DNA from: Alnus glutinosa
Taxonomy: Eukaryota > Streptophyta > Magnoliopsida > Fagales > Betulaceae
NCBI RefSeq assembly: GCF_958979055.1
Contig: NC_084886.1
Coordinates: forward strand, 13,564,654 to 13,628,653
DNA length: 64,000 nucleotides
Reading direction: 5' to 3'
Each line of letters begins with the position of its first letter. The first letter of the stretch is position 1. Under the pieces are notes generated by a model. It did no database searches, was not told the origin of the DNA, and worked only from the letters and a program-made list of their open reading frames with translations. Shown here in pieces: positions 23,998 to 37,669 of this stretch. The position numbers and the translations under genes are program-made.

Positions 23998-24442
23998 GAG
24001 CCTGGGAATCCTTCTGTTTGTACCAACAACAACAAAACCAAAAACAAAACAACGAAAGAAAACACCAACCTCACCGGATCTAACTCTGGGAGGGACCATA
24101 TATAGCTTCACAACCCTAAGGTTGGGAGAACAAAACATCCACCACTGGAGTCTAGTGGGATGACAAAAGCCACCCTAGCCCGTGACCAGCACCAGGAGGG
24201 GGAGATGTGAAGCCTCCCCCCCCCAGGTGAACAAGCTCAAAGTTTTCTCTCCCTATCTCTAGAAGCTTTCAGAGAGAGAGAGAGAAGAGTGGCAGACGTT
24301 CCACGAATACCTTCCTAGAGAAAAAGAAAAAATATAAACGAGGACAATAGAAAGTTGATAATTAAAGACTTAAGTGCTTTGATATGAATTACTTGGATAA
24401 ATCCACATGTTGGAGGAAAAGATATTCAGGTTCTCATGTTTT

Positions 24443-24489
<47 letters not shown>

Positions 24490-24758
24490 GTACAACACCG
24501 TCTCCTTCGTACATTCCGTGACCATCAGCAGCTTCTCAATATCGACCAACTAGTTGCCGGCATCCTTCGGATTTTGACCACCATCAAAATAAGGGTAATG
24601 ATGGAGATGTTGAAACGCAAGGCATCAACGTGCCCGTGATGAAATCGATCCGCCAATTCTTCCAAGTTGGAGATCGATGCCGTGATAAGGATAAAATTAA
24701 TCATTTCGCTTTTCAAACTCAAAGTTTCACAAATTACTACCCTGAGTTTGAGGGAGAA
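23998..24758. other. Spacer sequence including the end of a Ty1/copia internal region
   Basis: Unit A-to-B homology ends at 23,997. A GC-richer segment to about 24,300 contains GGGAGGGACC and a C-tract and is unassigned. A (CT)n tract lies at 24,446-24,487. The last part before 24,759 ends TTTGAGGGAGAA, a polypurine tract typical just before a copia 3' LTR. Confidence 0.5.
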
Positions 24759-24990
24759 TGTTAAAGTATATGATAAGGATAAAATCTTTATCATAAATGA
24801 GGATTATATTACTCTATAGGAGAGGATTGCATCAAGATTAGGTTACATTTGAATAACCAATACCAAGTATTTTCATAAGGGAAAAATACTTATAAATTAA
24901 TAGTCTATATCTTTCTCTACTACTGCCTTTTTCTTTCTCATTCACAAATAATATGTAACTGAACCCTAAAAGTAGTTTTAATACCTAACA
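24759..24990 (+). mobile_element. Ty1/copia-type 3' LTR
   Basis: TGTTAAAGTATATGATAAGG at the start and ATACCTAACA at the end, 232 bp, preceded by a polypurine tract. Termini TG...CA and the TGTTAAAG start are typical of plant copia LTRs. The 5' part of the element was not found. Confidence 0.7.
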
Positions 24991-26487
24991 AACTACATTT
25001 ATTTATTTATGTCAATAAACATAAATAATATTAATATACCAAACAAATATTTATTTCAGTTCATGTATGTCAAAGTTCTATTCCACCCCGTGAATAGGTC
25101 CTATAACAAATATTGCATCTTTTTATTTCACAAGAGAATCAAAATCTCTTGAATACCCAGCACAAAAATGGGAAAAATATATATAAAGCTCAAACTACCC
25201 AGCACAAAATAAAACAAAATATTGAGTAAAGTATTTGCCTTGCAATTTTTGTAGTTCACAAACTTTCTATTGATTTTTTTGTTTTTATTTTTTTCAATGT
25301 GGGAGGTTCTAACAACAACCGGCCGGCCACTTGCAATAGCAAATGTACTTGGCTCTAGATGTTGCTCCGCTCTGCGTGGACCCTGAGATTGCATCCTAAT
25401 TTGAGAGATCCATTATTCTCCTTAAATCTAACAAACCCTAGGTTATGGAAGCTGTCGGCTTGAAGGAGAAGACAAACAAGAGAAGAGACAAACGAAAGAC
25501 ACATTTTTAAAATTGATTTCCCCGCAACTGAGACAGAAACCGAATGGCCGAGGCGTTTTGGGGAGTTTATCCTATAAAAACTCGTGTGACGCAAATGGGT
25601 CATTTTCAATCAACGAATTCGAAAAGGCCAAATTTGGGCAAACTTGCTAACTACTGAAACTTTGGGCAGTTGATTGCTACTTTTTAAATGTTAAAAGTCA
25701 GATCGAAAATGGGTCCATTGTCAGGAGGGGGGTTAAATGTATTTTCCCTTCTTTCTTTTTTTCGCTAGCTAGACTTGGGTGTAGGGTCTAGACTGTATAT
25801 GGATCATCATATATAGATATGACATTAGTTACATAAAACATCACTCATGCATGTAAAAGCAATAACTTTATTCTGTTTGTGATTTCATATAAAATTTGTG
25901 GAACAATTAATTACGAGAAAAGAACAACAAAAAGCCTTTTCTACTCTCTGAATTTTGGCGCATGTGGAAGCATATCAAAACTATTCTATTTTTTTAGCAT
26001 TGTTTGTGTGCGCTTGTAATTTTATGTAGATGTACAAATATGTGTTTGAACCAGATTGTGGTCCTAATTAATGCCATTCAGAGCTTCTAAAAGAGACTAC
26101 ACTCCATTTTTTAACTTCGTAATTTTAAAAATCCAACGTACTTTAGACCAATTCTGATCCAAGATATTTAGAGTACTCATTTAGATTGGAGGTCCATACA
26201 TACTCCATGGGCCATGACCATAGACCATGGTGGTCTATGGGATCAACCTCCACAGTCATGGAGGCTAGCTACCGCGAGAACCAAACTCCATGAAACTAGG
26301 CCATGGCCAGGGCTATATATAGAGATTCGACCTCCATAGGCAACCTTTTTGGTTAAATAAATAATATATATATATATATATAAAAAAGGAAATCCAAAAA
26401 AAAAAAAAAATTGGTTTAAAGTCCCACAACCATAGAAGTACTCCATATTGTATGGGCATAAACCTCCATGGTCCAATTGACGATGCT
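24991..26487. other. Spacer between units A and B, no gene seen
   Basis: AT-rich sequence. Frames of 84-88 codons at 25,128-25,609 show no recognisable domain. At 26,190-26,480 CCATGG and CTCCATGG-like words recur in a region that could be a degraded inverted-repeat element. Unit B homology starts at 26,488. Confidence 0.5.
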
Positions 26488-27094
26488 CTTTGAAATTTCA
26501 TTGAATATATCCGCATACATTAGCACAACCGGGCGATGGCTCTAGTTATGGAGCTCTATGGAAGTTCACTAGAATTCTCAACATAAGCAATAGTCATGGA
26601 GCTCTCGGGTGTCCACTAGAACAATCAAAGTAAGCACGTCTAGGTGATTCTAATAATGAATCTCTCGAGTGTGAACTCGAACAACCACCATAATTACGGC
26701 CAGGTAAATTAAAAGAATGTTATAGCTAATAAAGAATACCAAATTAAGAACCCAATAATTAAAGGCCATTCATAATTTTTGCAAAGATCGATGAACGAGT
26801 AAGCAGAAAAGCAAAGTTCCAAAATTCAAGATTCCATAATATCCATATTACAATAGATCGAAACAGGCGTTATTGTTACAATATATATGAAGAAAAAGTA
26901 CATTAATTGAAGCAAAAGTAAAATTTTTTATTAACTGTATATATATAAGGCTAATTAATCTCTCTCTCTTTCTCTCTTGGTAAAATATATAGCTTACTCT
27001 CATGAGCATCATCGATCCTAGCTACTTTATTTTATAAATGGTGGGATCGGAACACTTTATTCTAAATCCTTAGACATACATTAATTATTCCTTC

Positions 27095-28042
27095 TCAAAC
27101 GCTATATAAGGCTTTAATTCCTTGAATATCGTCAGCATGCAGACCTTTGCTCACTCCTGCAGAGATGCTAGCGTACATGATAGCTCCCTCAACTTCGCTA
27201 TGCCCGAGTCCAAGAAGGTGCCCAATTTCATGCAAGGCAACTGTCTGCAAGTTAAATGCATCTTGCCTCACACCCACACTCCATGACTCATCTGCATCAT
27301 AATGGAATCTCCCGTCAGTTGGGGCAAAAGCATGAGCCAGGATGCCACCGGCTCCATCAAAAGGGTTCCCGTCTCCGTGATTCCCACGATGAAAACCAAT
27401 TTTAATATCCGCGTTTGAAACGCCTTGAGCCTGTGAGAAGGAGAAGTGTGTGCGTGAGGCCCATGTCTGGAAGGCTTGTGCAACGGGGTTCATGGCTGCG
27501 GTTGGGGTGCCAGAGAGAAATCCATAAGTGAGGTGATACTTGGAGGGCGGCCACTTTGGACTGTTGCGGAAGAAAGAATAGTGAGAGACGGTATGCAATG
27601 AGCCATGGCCGTTGTGATGCCCCTTCTTTCCCGGACGCATCCAATTTGTACCATTGACGATGTCTGCCACGCCGCAACGAGGCATCATCATCTTTGATAC
27701 TGTTTTGTCATCCAAAGTGCCGCTCGCATTGAGATGGTAATTGAGTTGGTAAGTTTTGATGGCCGATTCCAAGAGCTCGTCGAAATCGTCTTCGTTGGCA
27801 TGGGTGTTATTTTTGGAATGGCTATAGCTTAGATAACCAAATTTTTCGAGGTATTTTTTGAGGTCGTTGATGCCTTTGATCTTATCACCCTTGTGACATC
27901 CCTGAAGGTGCTTGAGAAACTCGAAGGGTGAAGATTTTTTGTCATGCGACTTTGGTGAAGTTGCATGAGAAAGGAGAGGGAGGAGGAGGAGGACGAGGAG
28001 GAGGGGAGTCAATGAGAGGAGAGAGAAAGGTTTGAAAGCCAT
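27095..28042 (-). CDS. Plant matrix metalloproteinase (matrixin, M10A), unit B copy
   Basis: A 315-aa duplicate of the gene at 608-1555, with the same layout: signal peptide 1-28, prodomain, cysteine switch PRCGVAD (121-127), zinc site HEIGHLLGLGHS (271-282) and Met-turn Met289. Differences include Ala5Pro, two signal-peptide changes, His59Asn, Lys78Asn, Asp84Glu, Thr231Ala, Pro260Gln, Gly261Asp, Asp264Asn and Asn314Ser. None hits a catalytic or switch residue. The frame is open for another 54 codons upstream, but that extension covers the TATA box and 5' leader and would bury the signal peptide, so the ATG at 28,042 is the start. Both copies look functional. Confidence 0.95.
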   Translation of the reverse strand: MAFKPFSLLSLTPLLLVLLLLPLLSHATSPKSHDKKSSPFEFLKHLQGCHKGDKIKGINDLKKYLEKFGYLSYSHSKNNTHANEDDFDELLESAIKTYQLNYHLNASGTLDDKTVSKMMMPRCGVADIVNGTNWMRPGKKGHHNGHGSLHTVSHYSFFRNSPKWPPSKYHLTYGFLSGTPTAAMNPVAQAFQTWASRTHFSFSQAQGVSNADIKIGFHRGNHGDGNPFDGAGGILAHAFAPTDGRFHYDADESWSVGVRQDAFNLQTVALHEIGHLLGLGHSEVEGAIMYASISAGVSKGLHADDIQGIKALYSV

Positions 28043-28115
28043 GGTTGCTATGGTTTGTAACGAAGCTATAGCTCTAGCACTTGTTGGATGTTGCAAAAGT
28101 CTCTTAGTCTCGAGG

Positions 28116-28125
28116 CTTTTTATAG
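28116..28125 (-). promoter_or_regulatory. TATA box of metalloproteinase, unit B
   Basis: CTATAAAAAG on the minus strand about 80 bp upstream of the ATG, at the same place as in unit A. About 450 bp of upstream sequence is also shared between the two genes. Confidence 0.6.
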
Positions 28126-28505
28126 TGGTGAGGACGTTGTGAAAGCAGATTGATTTTTCTTTTGCTAGAATTCGAGATCGATAGTTTTTCCGGAAGTTGC
28201 GCAATATTTAGAGGAAGTATTAATTATATTAGCGTTGACGCGCGTATAGACTAAGATTACCACGCTAGACTGAACAAGACTGACTCCCGGAAGAAGTCCT
28301 GCTCAGCAAATGAGTCTTGGTTTGGATTCCATTCCACGCATTAAGATTGAAGCATTATATATATATAGTTTAATTTCCACAGTTTGGAGAAATTATATTC
28401 TCGAATCCCAATTAATAAAAAAAGAAGAAGAAGAAAGCAAACGCTAAACAGTAATCCTCATGATCTTAATTAAATAATTAATCTCCTTAATTTGGAACTC
28501 TGAAT

Positions 28506-30492
28506 AGCATTAGACTCCTAGCTAGCTTCCACATGCGCCAAAGTTCAGCAGGGAGAGAGTAGAAAAAACTTATGCACTATACTTTATTGACCGGCCATAT
28601 TGGACGCAGGCTTTCTAGAAATCAAACTATATATGCTATTTTACCAAATGCTGGTTTTTAATTATAACTCTGAAAATGATTCGAAATGACTTAAAAAAAA
28701 GTCAAAACTCCGTATAATTTAAGTTTCAATTGCTTCACTTACCAAAAAAATAAAATGTACGTTTCAATGGCGTTTGGAAAAAAATGGGTTGTTGCTCAAG
28801 AACAGATCTATCGTGAAGATGGGGGCAAGAGATCAGAAAAGCAGAGGCAAATGGATTTGGATTGGGAGAGAGAGAAAAGATTAAATAAATAAATCTAGTG
28901 TCCACAGTGGGCAGAAGAACCCATTCACTGTCGCAAAAATTCTAAAATACATATTCTACTTGAGACCCAAAAAATAAAAAAAAAAACGCATAATAGCTAT
29001 ATTTAACTATTATGAACCCTGTAACTACTTTATTGAAATTGCTCTTAATTAAGTGTTTGAATCCTATTATCCTTTTACCATTTTCTCGTTTCTAGAATAT
29101 ATATATATATAGAAGTAATTATTCTCTGTGTATATGTAATATGAACCGATCGAATATCATTTTTCATATTTTGACTAGCTTGTAACACATGGTGCCTACT
29201 ACATAGTTGTTTGTGTTCTTGCGCTCTAGTCAAATTTTATTCTCATTGTTTCAAGGACTTCAGCAGTATGTTGTTTTTCTTTGTCCCAAGTCCATTGCCA
29301 TTCTCAATTGAAAAAAAAAAAAATAGTGCGAACTGTTTCATGCTTAAAGCTAGAGAGGGTTCAGAGAACACTAAGAGAGTCTGTTGTTGATGATTTTTTA
29401 GGAGTTTTCCTTACATTTAAGGAATGAAATGAGATTTAAAAAAGTTGTTGCTAGTCCACTTATGATGTCCAGATGCACTCCACTCTCCATATTTATCCTA
29501 CTCTCATAAACGAAACCATCTCTTGCTTTGGGAGCACTAGTTCCCCTAATTTTTTTATACTAAGAAATCTTCTTCTTCTTCTTTTAATTTGTTTTTTTTT
29601 TTATTTATTTTAATTTTTTTCAACTTTGTCTCCCTCATCTAAAATCGTGATTCCTCCCCTACTTGTTATGCACTAAAATGAGCTTGTTAGCGGAAGGAAG
29701 CGGTCCCTTTTGTGAGGTTAAAAGGAATGGAAATGTTAAAGTAATGGAAGTCTAAAGGAATGGAAATAAAACGGAATGAAATGTGAGAGAATGAAAGTAA
29801 TAAAGGATGAAAATATGCAAAAGAATGAAATTGGAATGGATTGAATGGATACAAGAATGCATTGTATATGTTTTGTATTGATGATTATGAAATGTAATGC
29901 ATGAGTTGAGATTGGTGTTTATGAACTGGTTTTTGATTAGTCATACACATATGCTCGTATTTCACTTAATTAATGTTGTGGAATGCATGTAATATGTATA
30001 CATATAGCTAAGTTATATATATATATTGAGATTATGCTATGATTTAAATAGTTTTGTAAGTGCATATTTTTAGTCAGGATACGAAATATGCATATATTCT
30101 CACAACTAAGGTCATATGTGGAAGAGATTTATTTCTCTACATTTCTTACATTATTAGCTATGGTTTATTTGAATAACATATAAAAACCTATCATAACAAT
30201 TATTGTAAACTCACAGTAGAAAATTAAAAAGGATTTATTGTTTAAAGTTAGTAATTTCTTATACTGCTTAGAAATATGGACTCACATGTCTACCTATGTT
30301 ATTGTGGTGACCCCACAATTGCATAGACACTCTTGTTGCAAGCAATAAGCTAAGAAGAAGAAGATGATGACCCAGTAGCCTTGTACCTAAGCTATTATGG
30401 ATTAGGCTTTGGATGCCTTATGTTTTGTGAGACTAATATCGTACTCTTTATTTTGTGTATATCATTTTTGTAGTGGATAGATACTTGATTTT
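28506..30492. other. Unit B non-coding sequence
   Basis: To about 29,110 it matches 4,553-5,190 of unit A. From there to 30,492 I see no gene. The sequence is AT-rich, with repeats of GGAATG-type words near 29,720-29,850. Confidence 0.55.
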
Positions 30493-31080
30493 GGTAAACT
30501 ATAATTACAAATTGATTCCTTGAGTCAAATGATTCAAATTTAGATAAAAATTTTGACAAATTCTGTTAAATGTCATGCCAGTGCCACATCAAACCAATAA
30601 GATGGTGATACGTGTTCATTTTAATAAAAAAAAAATATAAACTTATTAGTAAACTTATTTTTAATAAAAACATAAAAATCAAAAAAGAAAGAAAAAAAAA
30701 ACAAAAAACAAAAAAGGAAGGGGTGGCCCAGTGGCCTGGGGGGCCACCCCTGGACCTTCTAGGGGTGGCCCGATGACCACCACCGGCCATTGGAGGTGGC
30801 CCAGCCACCCCTTTCCTTTTTTGTTTTCTTTATATTTTTTTTATTTATATTTATTTATAAAAAAAGTTTTTTTTTTATGGACATGTGTCGTCATCTTATT
30901 AGTTTAATGTGACCCTGATATGGCAATTAACAAAATCTGTCAAATTTTTTAACAGAATTTGACTTTAGGGATTGATTTGTAATTATAGTTTACCACAAGG
31001 ACCTTCTATAAACTTTTTAAACCATAGGAAGTGATTCGTAATTATTGCATACCCCAGGGACCACTGGTGCAATTATCCCT
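30493..31080. mobile_element. Foldback/TIR element, left end truncated
   Basis: Inverted arms of about 120 bp: GGTAAACTATAATTACAAAT at 30,493 and its complement ending at 30,994. The loop has GGGGTGGCC palindromes (30,715-30,815). On the right the element continues to GGGATAATTGCACCAGTGG (minus strand, from 31,080), a terminus I associate with plant Mutator-like and related TIR elements. The matching left tail is missing. Confidence 0.65.
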
Positions 31081-31092
31081 ATATATATATAT

Positions 31093-33001
31093 TGTGATGT
31101 TCTGAATTTTTAGTTACGTTTTTTAGAATAAAATTTAATGGATAAATGACTAAAGTTAATTTGATGACTGGAAAATACAATAGGACGTGCAGAAATATTT
31201 TATGGTCCAAAGAAATAATTTATATAAGAGGAATAAGAAAATGAATTGAAAAGCAAATAAATGAAAAAAAATAATACAAAATATATAAATATATATGGCG
31301 CGTCCGGACGTCCCTTCTTGGGCCCACGTCCGCAAATGGATGTGCATTCGAACGGGAGACAATGCCAATCCGGACGGTGCCTGTCATGCATGAGGCGGAC
31401 GCCTCATTTCACGTGCGTCCGAACGGTTTATGATGCCCGTCCGGACGGGCCCCGTTTTAAAGATGGCATAACGTCCATTTCTCTCTCAGCAACTCCGTTT
31501 TCCTTCGTATTTCTATACGGTTTTTCACCTAAAAATCGTGATATCTTGAAATCCATCCGTCCAATCTTAGATCCGACTTTGATAACATAATCCTTGAAGC
31601 CTGGTCTACGTTTTGACCAAACATTTAGAGGTAAATCGCTAAACTAACAATTTTTTGAGATTTTTAATAAATCTTTTAGAAATGAGTTTAACTTTGTATT
31701 TTCTCTAGATTTTGTATGGTTTGGAGTTGCTAGGAGCTTCCCAAGCATTTGGTCTTGGCGTGGCGAATTTTTGATAAGTTTTCATAGACCTTAGTTTTTA
31801 AGTATTTTGTTAAAGTACTATTTTAAAGTGATTAGAAATTATGGATACATATTTAAGAATTTTAGGGTTTTATGGGTAAATTACCAATGTAGCTTTTGAG
31901 CAATTCAAAATGCTACCTAGTGTGATTATTGGTTAGAATGCTAATTAATGCAATATATTGTATTTTTAGCGACATTTTACGGTTGAGCTTAGAGTCGTTT
32001 GGAAGTTAGGAGTACAAACGATCTGAGGTGAGTATTCTACTCACTGAGAAAATATATTTTTATATGTAACAGATAGATAATATATATATATATATATATG
32101 AAACTAAACCGACTATATGTTGAAATATATGTTTTAGATGAGTTGAGTAGTTTTGATTATGTTCAAATTATATCAATGATATTTAAGAATTGATACATGA
32201 GTGAAGTGTGTTGAATTGTTTTAAAGTGTTTGAGTGGGTGCTGTAGTTGGGATTTAAATTAAGCAAATTGTTTGAGAATATGTCATGTTGAAACTATTTA
32301 TGTTTGATAAAGAAATTATGATTTGAATGACTTCAAAGTGTTTGATGAAATGTTGGATTTGTTTAGTTTTGAGAGAACATAATTTAGCAACTGCATGATT
32401 TTATAGTATGATACAGTAATGAAACATATACGGGTCAAGCACAGAGCATAGAGCATGTAGTGCAGAGCATACATACAACAGTAACAGAACGCAGTTTACA
32501 CAGTTAAACAGCAGTTATCAGCATCGTGGGGGACCTAAGCCCCAGTACCCAATTTCATGCATATCATGTATAACATTGTTTTATGAGTGATGTTTTTATG
32601 TTATCAGTAGTTTTTACTAGACTAGTTAGTATGCATAAGTGTCTTAAATGAAAAGCATTTATGTATATTTCTATCAGTTGGTTGCATATGTTAAGAAACA
32701 TTAAACTTGAATGTATAAGGATTCATGATTGCCTAGGTGCGAGTAATGGCATGTCTATAAGTAAGAAGGTCGACTGTTATTGTTCTTCAAGAAAGATGTG
32801 TTAGCATAATAGAATTTTACTCTAATGCTCACATGATCTACTGACGTTTAAGGCACGAAGCTAAAATACGATTAGAGATGGTGTTGTGAGTATTATGTTG
32901 AAGGATAATATCCTAGTATGGAAGAGTAAGATGCCATGTTTTCTTACTTAAGACTTATGTGTAGAAGTGATATCTGTAATAGAGTGATTGTATGCACATA
33001 T
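31093..33001 (-). mobile_element. Second copy of the long LTR sequence, reverse orientation, interrupted by CACTA 2
   Basis: Begins TGTGATGTTCTG, the complement of the right end of the insertion at 2019-4547. Matching blocks include the CGTCCGGACG cluster (31,300-31,460) and the CGATCTGAGGTGAGTA region near 32,020. It continues after CACTA 2 at 39,510-39,838, where homology stops before the expected end, so this copy is truncated. Confidence 0.8.
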
Positions 33002-33155
33002 CACTACAAAAAATCAAGAGATTCGCCGCGTGGCTACAGTAGCCATTACTGTAGCCACGTTACTGTAGCCACGCGGCCAGATAGCCACGTGTCTTTATGA
33101 CCACATGGCAAGATGTAGCAGAAAAGACAAAGTAACTATCTGGCCACGTGTAATT

Positions 33156-36100
33156 TGTAACGACTCGCTTTTTATAAAAGAGCGTAAGTAATTATATCTA
33201 GATAATTACGTGTCATTAACCTTTCAGAGACGATAAATCTCGCAGCGGAAAATACGAATATCTTTTTTTTTTTTAACCAACAGGGACAATTCCCTTTCAG
33301 CATATGTAGAGCTTTGACTGAAATACCTCAACTTAAATTAAGATAATAATAAAAGGTCTTACAAATAAATACACACAAAAGCAATAACATAAGGGTCACA
33401 TGCGGCTCGCATCCTACGTAATAGTAGTCATATTACAAACCATAAAATAAAGCATAAGATGTCTAGAAGGTACATAAAATAAAACCTAATAACAACATAG
33501 AAGATAGGTTGTTCAGTAGTCTATCACAAAAAGGAGACATTAGATAGTCTCATCTATGAAACCAGGATCATCACAAGGATCCTGATAATCCTGATACTCG
33601 TCAGTGTCTATACCTGCACAATCATCTATGAGAAGGTGGTTATAACCACAAACCCATAGTTCCATAAGTGAGCTAACTGTCATTCAACAACATCATGGTT
33701 TATGCATTATTTAAGGAACAGAGATAACATAATGATGTAGTGATAGTTTTCATGCAAAGTTTAACAGTTCAATATAGTCATTACACTCCTCTCTTGTAAG
33801 GGTCGTTCCCCCGGTCAGCGTCTATCTCGAGGCCGTTCCCTCTACATTACATTTTGATTAACTTGTTTTCGCACTATCAGAGACCTCCCACCTCTAGTAC
33901 TTTGAAAGACGTTCCAATCAATATGATTATTATTGTTTCCGGTTTCAGGCACATTTACCATCCTGAACCTTTGGGAGACGTTGCACCCAATATTAATAGG
34001 TTGATTATTAACAGTATGCAATAATCAGTCACACGCATCCAATTAAAATAAAACATAAACACAACATTATTGAAATCCAGTGCTACCCTCAGTAAGTAAT
34101 TTATACTTATAGTCCTTCGCTTCCACAGGGTCCACAAAAATATCAACTGCAGGGTTATATTCATGAAATATGAAATTAGTAAATAGTGCTAAGAAAATAA
34201 TCATTTATAATCATCTCTTCTAGTCCTTTATTACATGGAACTATTAATTGTTTGGCTATAACCACATTTTCATTTGCAACCTTATCATTTTTATACTAAC
34301 AAAAGAGATTTTATCTATATATACATTTCTTTTTAACACTATATTTGGAATCTATAATTTCTTGTATTTGACACTGCAATATATAGGTATACATATATAT
34401 TTCATGTTGTGTACAATACTCATAGATATATACATATAACAACAGAAATTATATATATATATTTCATATATTCACATCAAGAGTATACATATACATATGT
34501 GACTATATTAATATTTTTAGTGCTTAAGTAAGCAATCCATGGACTTCCCATTTGATTAACTTTTTATATACTTCACCCTATAGTCACTGTTTATAAATTT
34601 GACTCCCTTTTGGTACAGATTTTATCCCACTTTTCTGCACTAACCTGAACACTTACTTACCAATAAGCAAATTTTGTTTCTACCCATGTGTCTCCCTTAG
34701 TCCCCTTCTATTTTCATTCACTATTTTTCCATTAGTTTCTGTACACTAATCTGAACTACAGATCTGCCCCTCACTTTTCACACACGTTCACTTTTCTTTG
34801 ACAGCAAAATCACAATCCAAACACTTTTTATTAAACAGCATCAGCATGAGCACTTAATCCCATACACCTTTTTACACATGCACACACACGGTTTTTCATG
34901 TCTAAGTGCATATATATATATATACCTCCACTATATTTGTACACTTTTATCATGAAAACACAGTACCTCTCCACCTAACACACTTCCACGTACAGCACCT
35001 TGAACTTAAACACCCACCTGGACACACACACAGAGCACACACAGATTCCACTACATGCATGACAGCACATCCTTTTTTTTTGTTTCTTCTGTTTCATCAC
35101 AGCATGCACAGCACACACACACCTTTTTATTTTTCTGTTTCAGCACTATATATATATCCACAACCTCACATCTATAACCATTCACACTTTACACGGTCAG
35201 TTCTTAGCAAACAGGTTAGGTTTGTCTCACAGCATAAACACATCATTTTTCTGGTTCTGTTTAATATATATATATATACAAATATATTACTACCGGTTCT
35301 GCTATGTACATATACATATATATACATGCAACAAATCATGCTTATCATTCCTCCATCTAAACATTTATCTACCTATATACATATCATGTTATTCTTCTAC
35401 CTTTAGGAAGCTTACCCGATTCTGCTTGAATGAAATAAGTGCTGCACTTATCTCATTTTGCTGCTGTCAACCGAATCCAAAGCTCACTAACAATCATATA
35501 AAAAGATGGACAAATGAGGACATGATTGTAAGGAGATTTCCTCTGTTCAACTAGGTAAATAGAGGACCTATTGCTGGAGGTGAAAACCAAGAGCTGCTGT
35601 CCGAAAATTCCAGGTTGGGTTGAGACTCAAGTTGAACTCTTCTTTGTCTTTTCAAAGGTTACTGTCCGAAGGTGTGAGGAATGAACTGAAACTGAGTTCC
35701 TTGGTTCATTTTTCTGTTGGATATGGAATACACCATGGAGGGACAAGCACAAGGTGTTACACTTGCTCTCAAGAACTTCAAACAACAAGGTTGACAGGAA
35801 GTGTAAGAAAAACAGAAAGCTGAAGTTTCATTTTCTTTTCGGTTGACCTGCTACTAGTTGGTTAATGTCACAAGGAGGAAAAGATGTGCATGACTTTCTA
35901 AGCTCTTCTCCATGTTTTGATAACAGAAACGGCAATGAGGGGATGATTTCAGTTCTGGATTTTCTGTTCTATCCGAAAGTAGGAATGTTGCAGGAATTCT
36001 AATGCAGAAATGAAATTCGGTGATATTTTTCATGGACAATGGCTAAAGCTTGATCTCATATCTATAGAGAACATGAGAGGTCCAGATCTCTTCAAGCAAA

Positions 36101-36873
36101 ATGATCTATGGTTAGGGAGCAACTAGGTGTTCGGTGAATGCTGGATTTAGGATAAAAATCATCATTAGTTCTCTTAAATATCTCTTATCTCCCTTAACTA
36201 TAATTTGAATCCTAACTAATTGAGCTAACTAACCATCTCCTGATTTCATCCGAACTAGGACTCCTCACTCACTCACTTTCCAACTCGTTTTCACCCCAAA
36301 ATATCCCATTAGCAAAGATAATCACTAAATAAAAATATCATTTCCAACTAAGCATTCAATTACTGTTCACTCAGTAACTTTCAGCTTCTAAAACCCTTGT
36401 ATCCCTCAATTATGAATTCTAATTCATCCCAAACTACCGAACCTATTGCATGGCCTGATTTGTTTTCATTTGAGCTGGGTTTTTATGGGGTCTTTGATGA
36501 TAGTTCACACTTCCAAAAATACTCACACAATAGATGTTTCCCACCTAGTTCACTAAGCTAGAAAACCGGTGCTCTAATGTCATCATCTTAGTTTATGTTT
36601 CTTAATCCGGTTGGTCACATAAATACATATATAAATATCCCTATATAATTATATAGCACATCATATAATTAGAACCTCATGCAAGAATTAATTAGACACA
36701 TCTACATACATATACATTTATACATAGGCCAATTAAGTCTAATATTCTCACATGTGCATATTCACACTTACCAAAAACATATTCTTACATTTATACTTTA
36801 ACTAAACTTTTATTTATCCAACATTTCGATACATTCATATTTTAAGTAATTTATTTATTTCTCAGGCGTTACA
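33156..36873. mobile_element. 3.7-kb LTR-type insertion nested in CACTA 2
   Basis: Starts TGTAACGACTCG and ends CAGGCGTTACA, so it has TG...CA ends with a 7-bp inverted TGTAACG/CGTTACA. It is flanked by AATT on both sides (33,152-33,155 and 36,874-36,877); a fifth base does not match. Removing it restores a CACGTGTAATTAGTACACGTG-like subterminal palindrome. There is no coding domain; frames at 34,906-35,554 are short and low-complexity. It is probably a solo LTR of a long-LTR retrotransposon related in end sequence to the one at 2019. Confidence 0.7.
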
Positions 36874-37479
36874 AATTAGTACACGTGGCAACATGGTCGG
36901 GTGTAATTTGAGCACGTGGCCATGTCGCCACGTGAATTAATGCATGTGGCCACATGGTCACGTGGATTAATACATGTGGCCACGTGGAAATATAGGACGC
37001 GACCATGTGGCCACTTGACCTCATTCCACGTGGCCACAATCAACCTCGTGGATTAGACCACGTGGCCGACTAGCCACATGTTCAAGAACCACGTGGCCGC
37101 ATAGCCATGTGGGTTAATTCCATGTCGCAAAATGGCCACGTATCATGTGTACACGTGGCTAACTGTTGTAATTTTTATTTTATTTTATTTTATTTTATTT
37201 TGTATTTGATAAAATAGATATTTACATGTAAATTAAATGTTTTAAAAAAATAAATAAAACTTTTAATTAATACTACATACATATATATTTTGGTATATTC
37301 TACGATTTGAACTTTAATTAACTCTAGTACATTAAGTATTTATGTGGCTATTCTAAAGTTCATTTTTGTGTAATATATACAATATAGATATATATGGTAT
37401 ATCTACATTAAGAATATATACTTATTTTAATTAATACTATATACATATTTTTTTCGTATATATATACATAATGTATATA

Positions 37480-37632
37480 TAGCATTAACCTTAATTTAGT
37501 GCTATATATAGTGTGTGTATATATATATATATATATACACGTATGGTTAGGGTTGTGTAGTACACATATAAAACATATACTTAGGGTTAGGGTTGTGTAT
37601 TACACAAATCTCGTATAAGTCATTGTATAGTA

Positions 37633-37669
<37 letters not shown>

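Noticed and set aside
27095..28204. Longer 369-aa start for the unit B metalloproteinase
   Set aside because: The extra 54 codons cover the TATA box and leader and have no counterpart in unit A. The signal peptide starts at the internal ATG (28,042).
34906..35554. 166- and 110-codon plus-strand frames in the 3.7-kb insertion
   Set aside because: His/Thr/Tyr/Ile-rich low-complexity translation with overlapping frames and no domain.
33025..37150. Repeated CACGTG words as G-box promoter elements
   Set aside because: They lie in the subterminal regions of CACTA elements, where repeated transposase-binding words are expected, and no gene is next to them.
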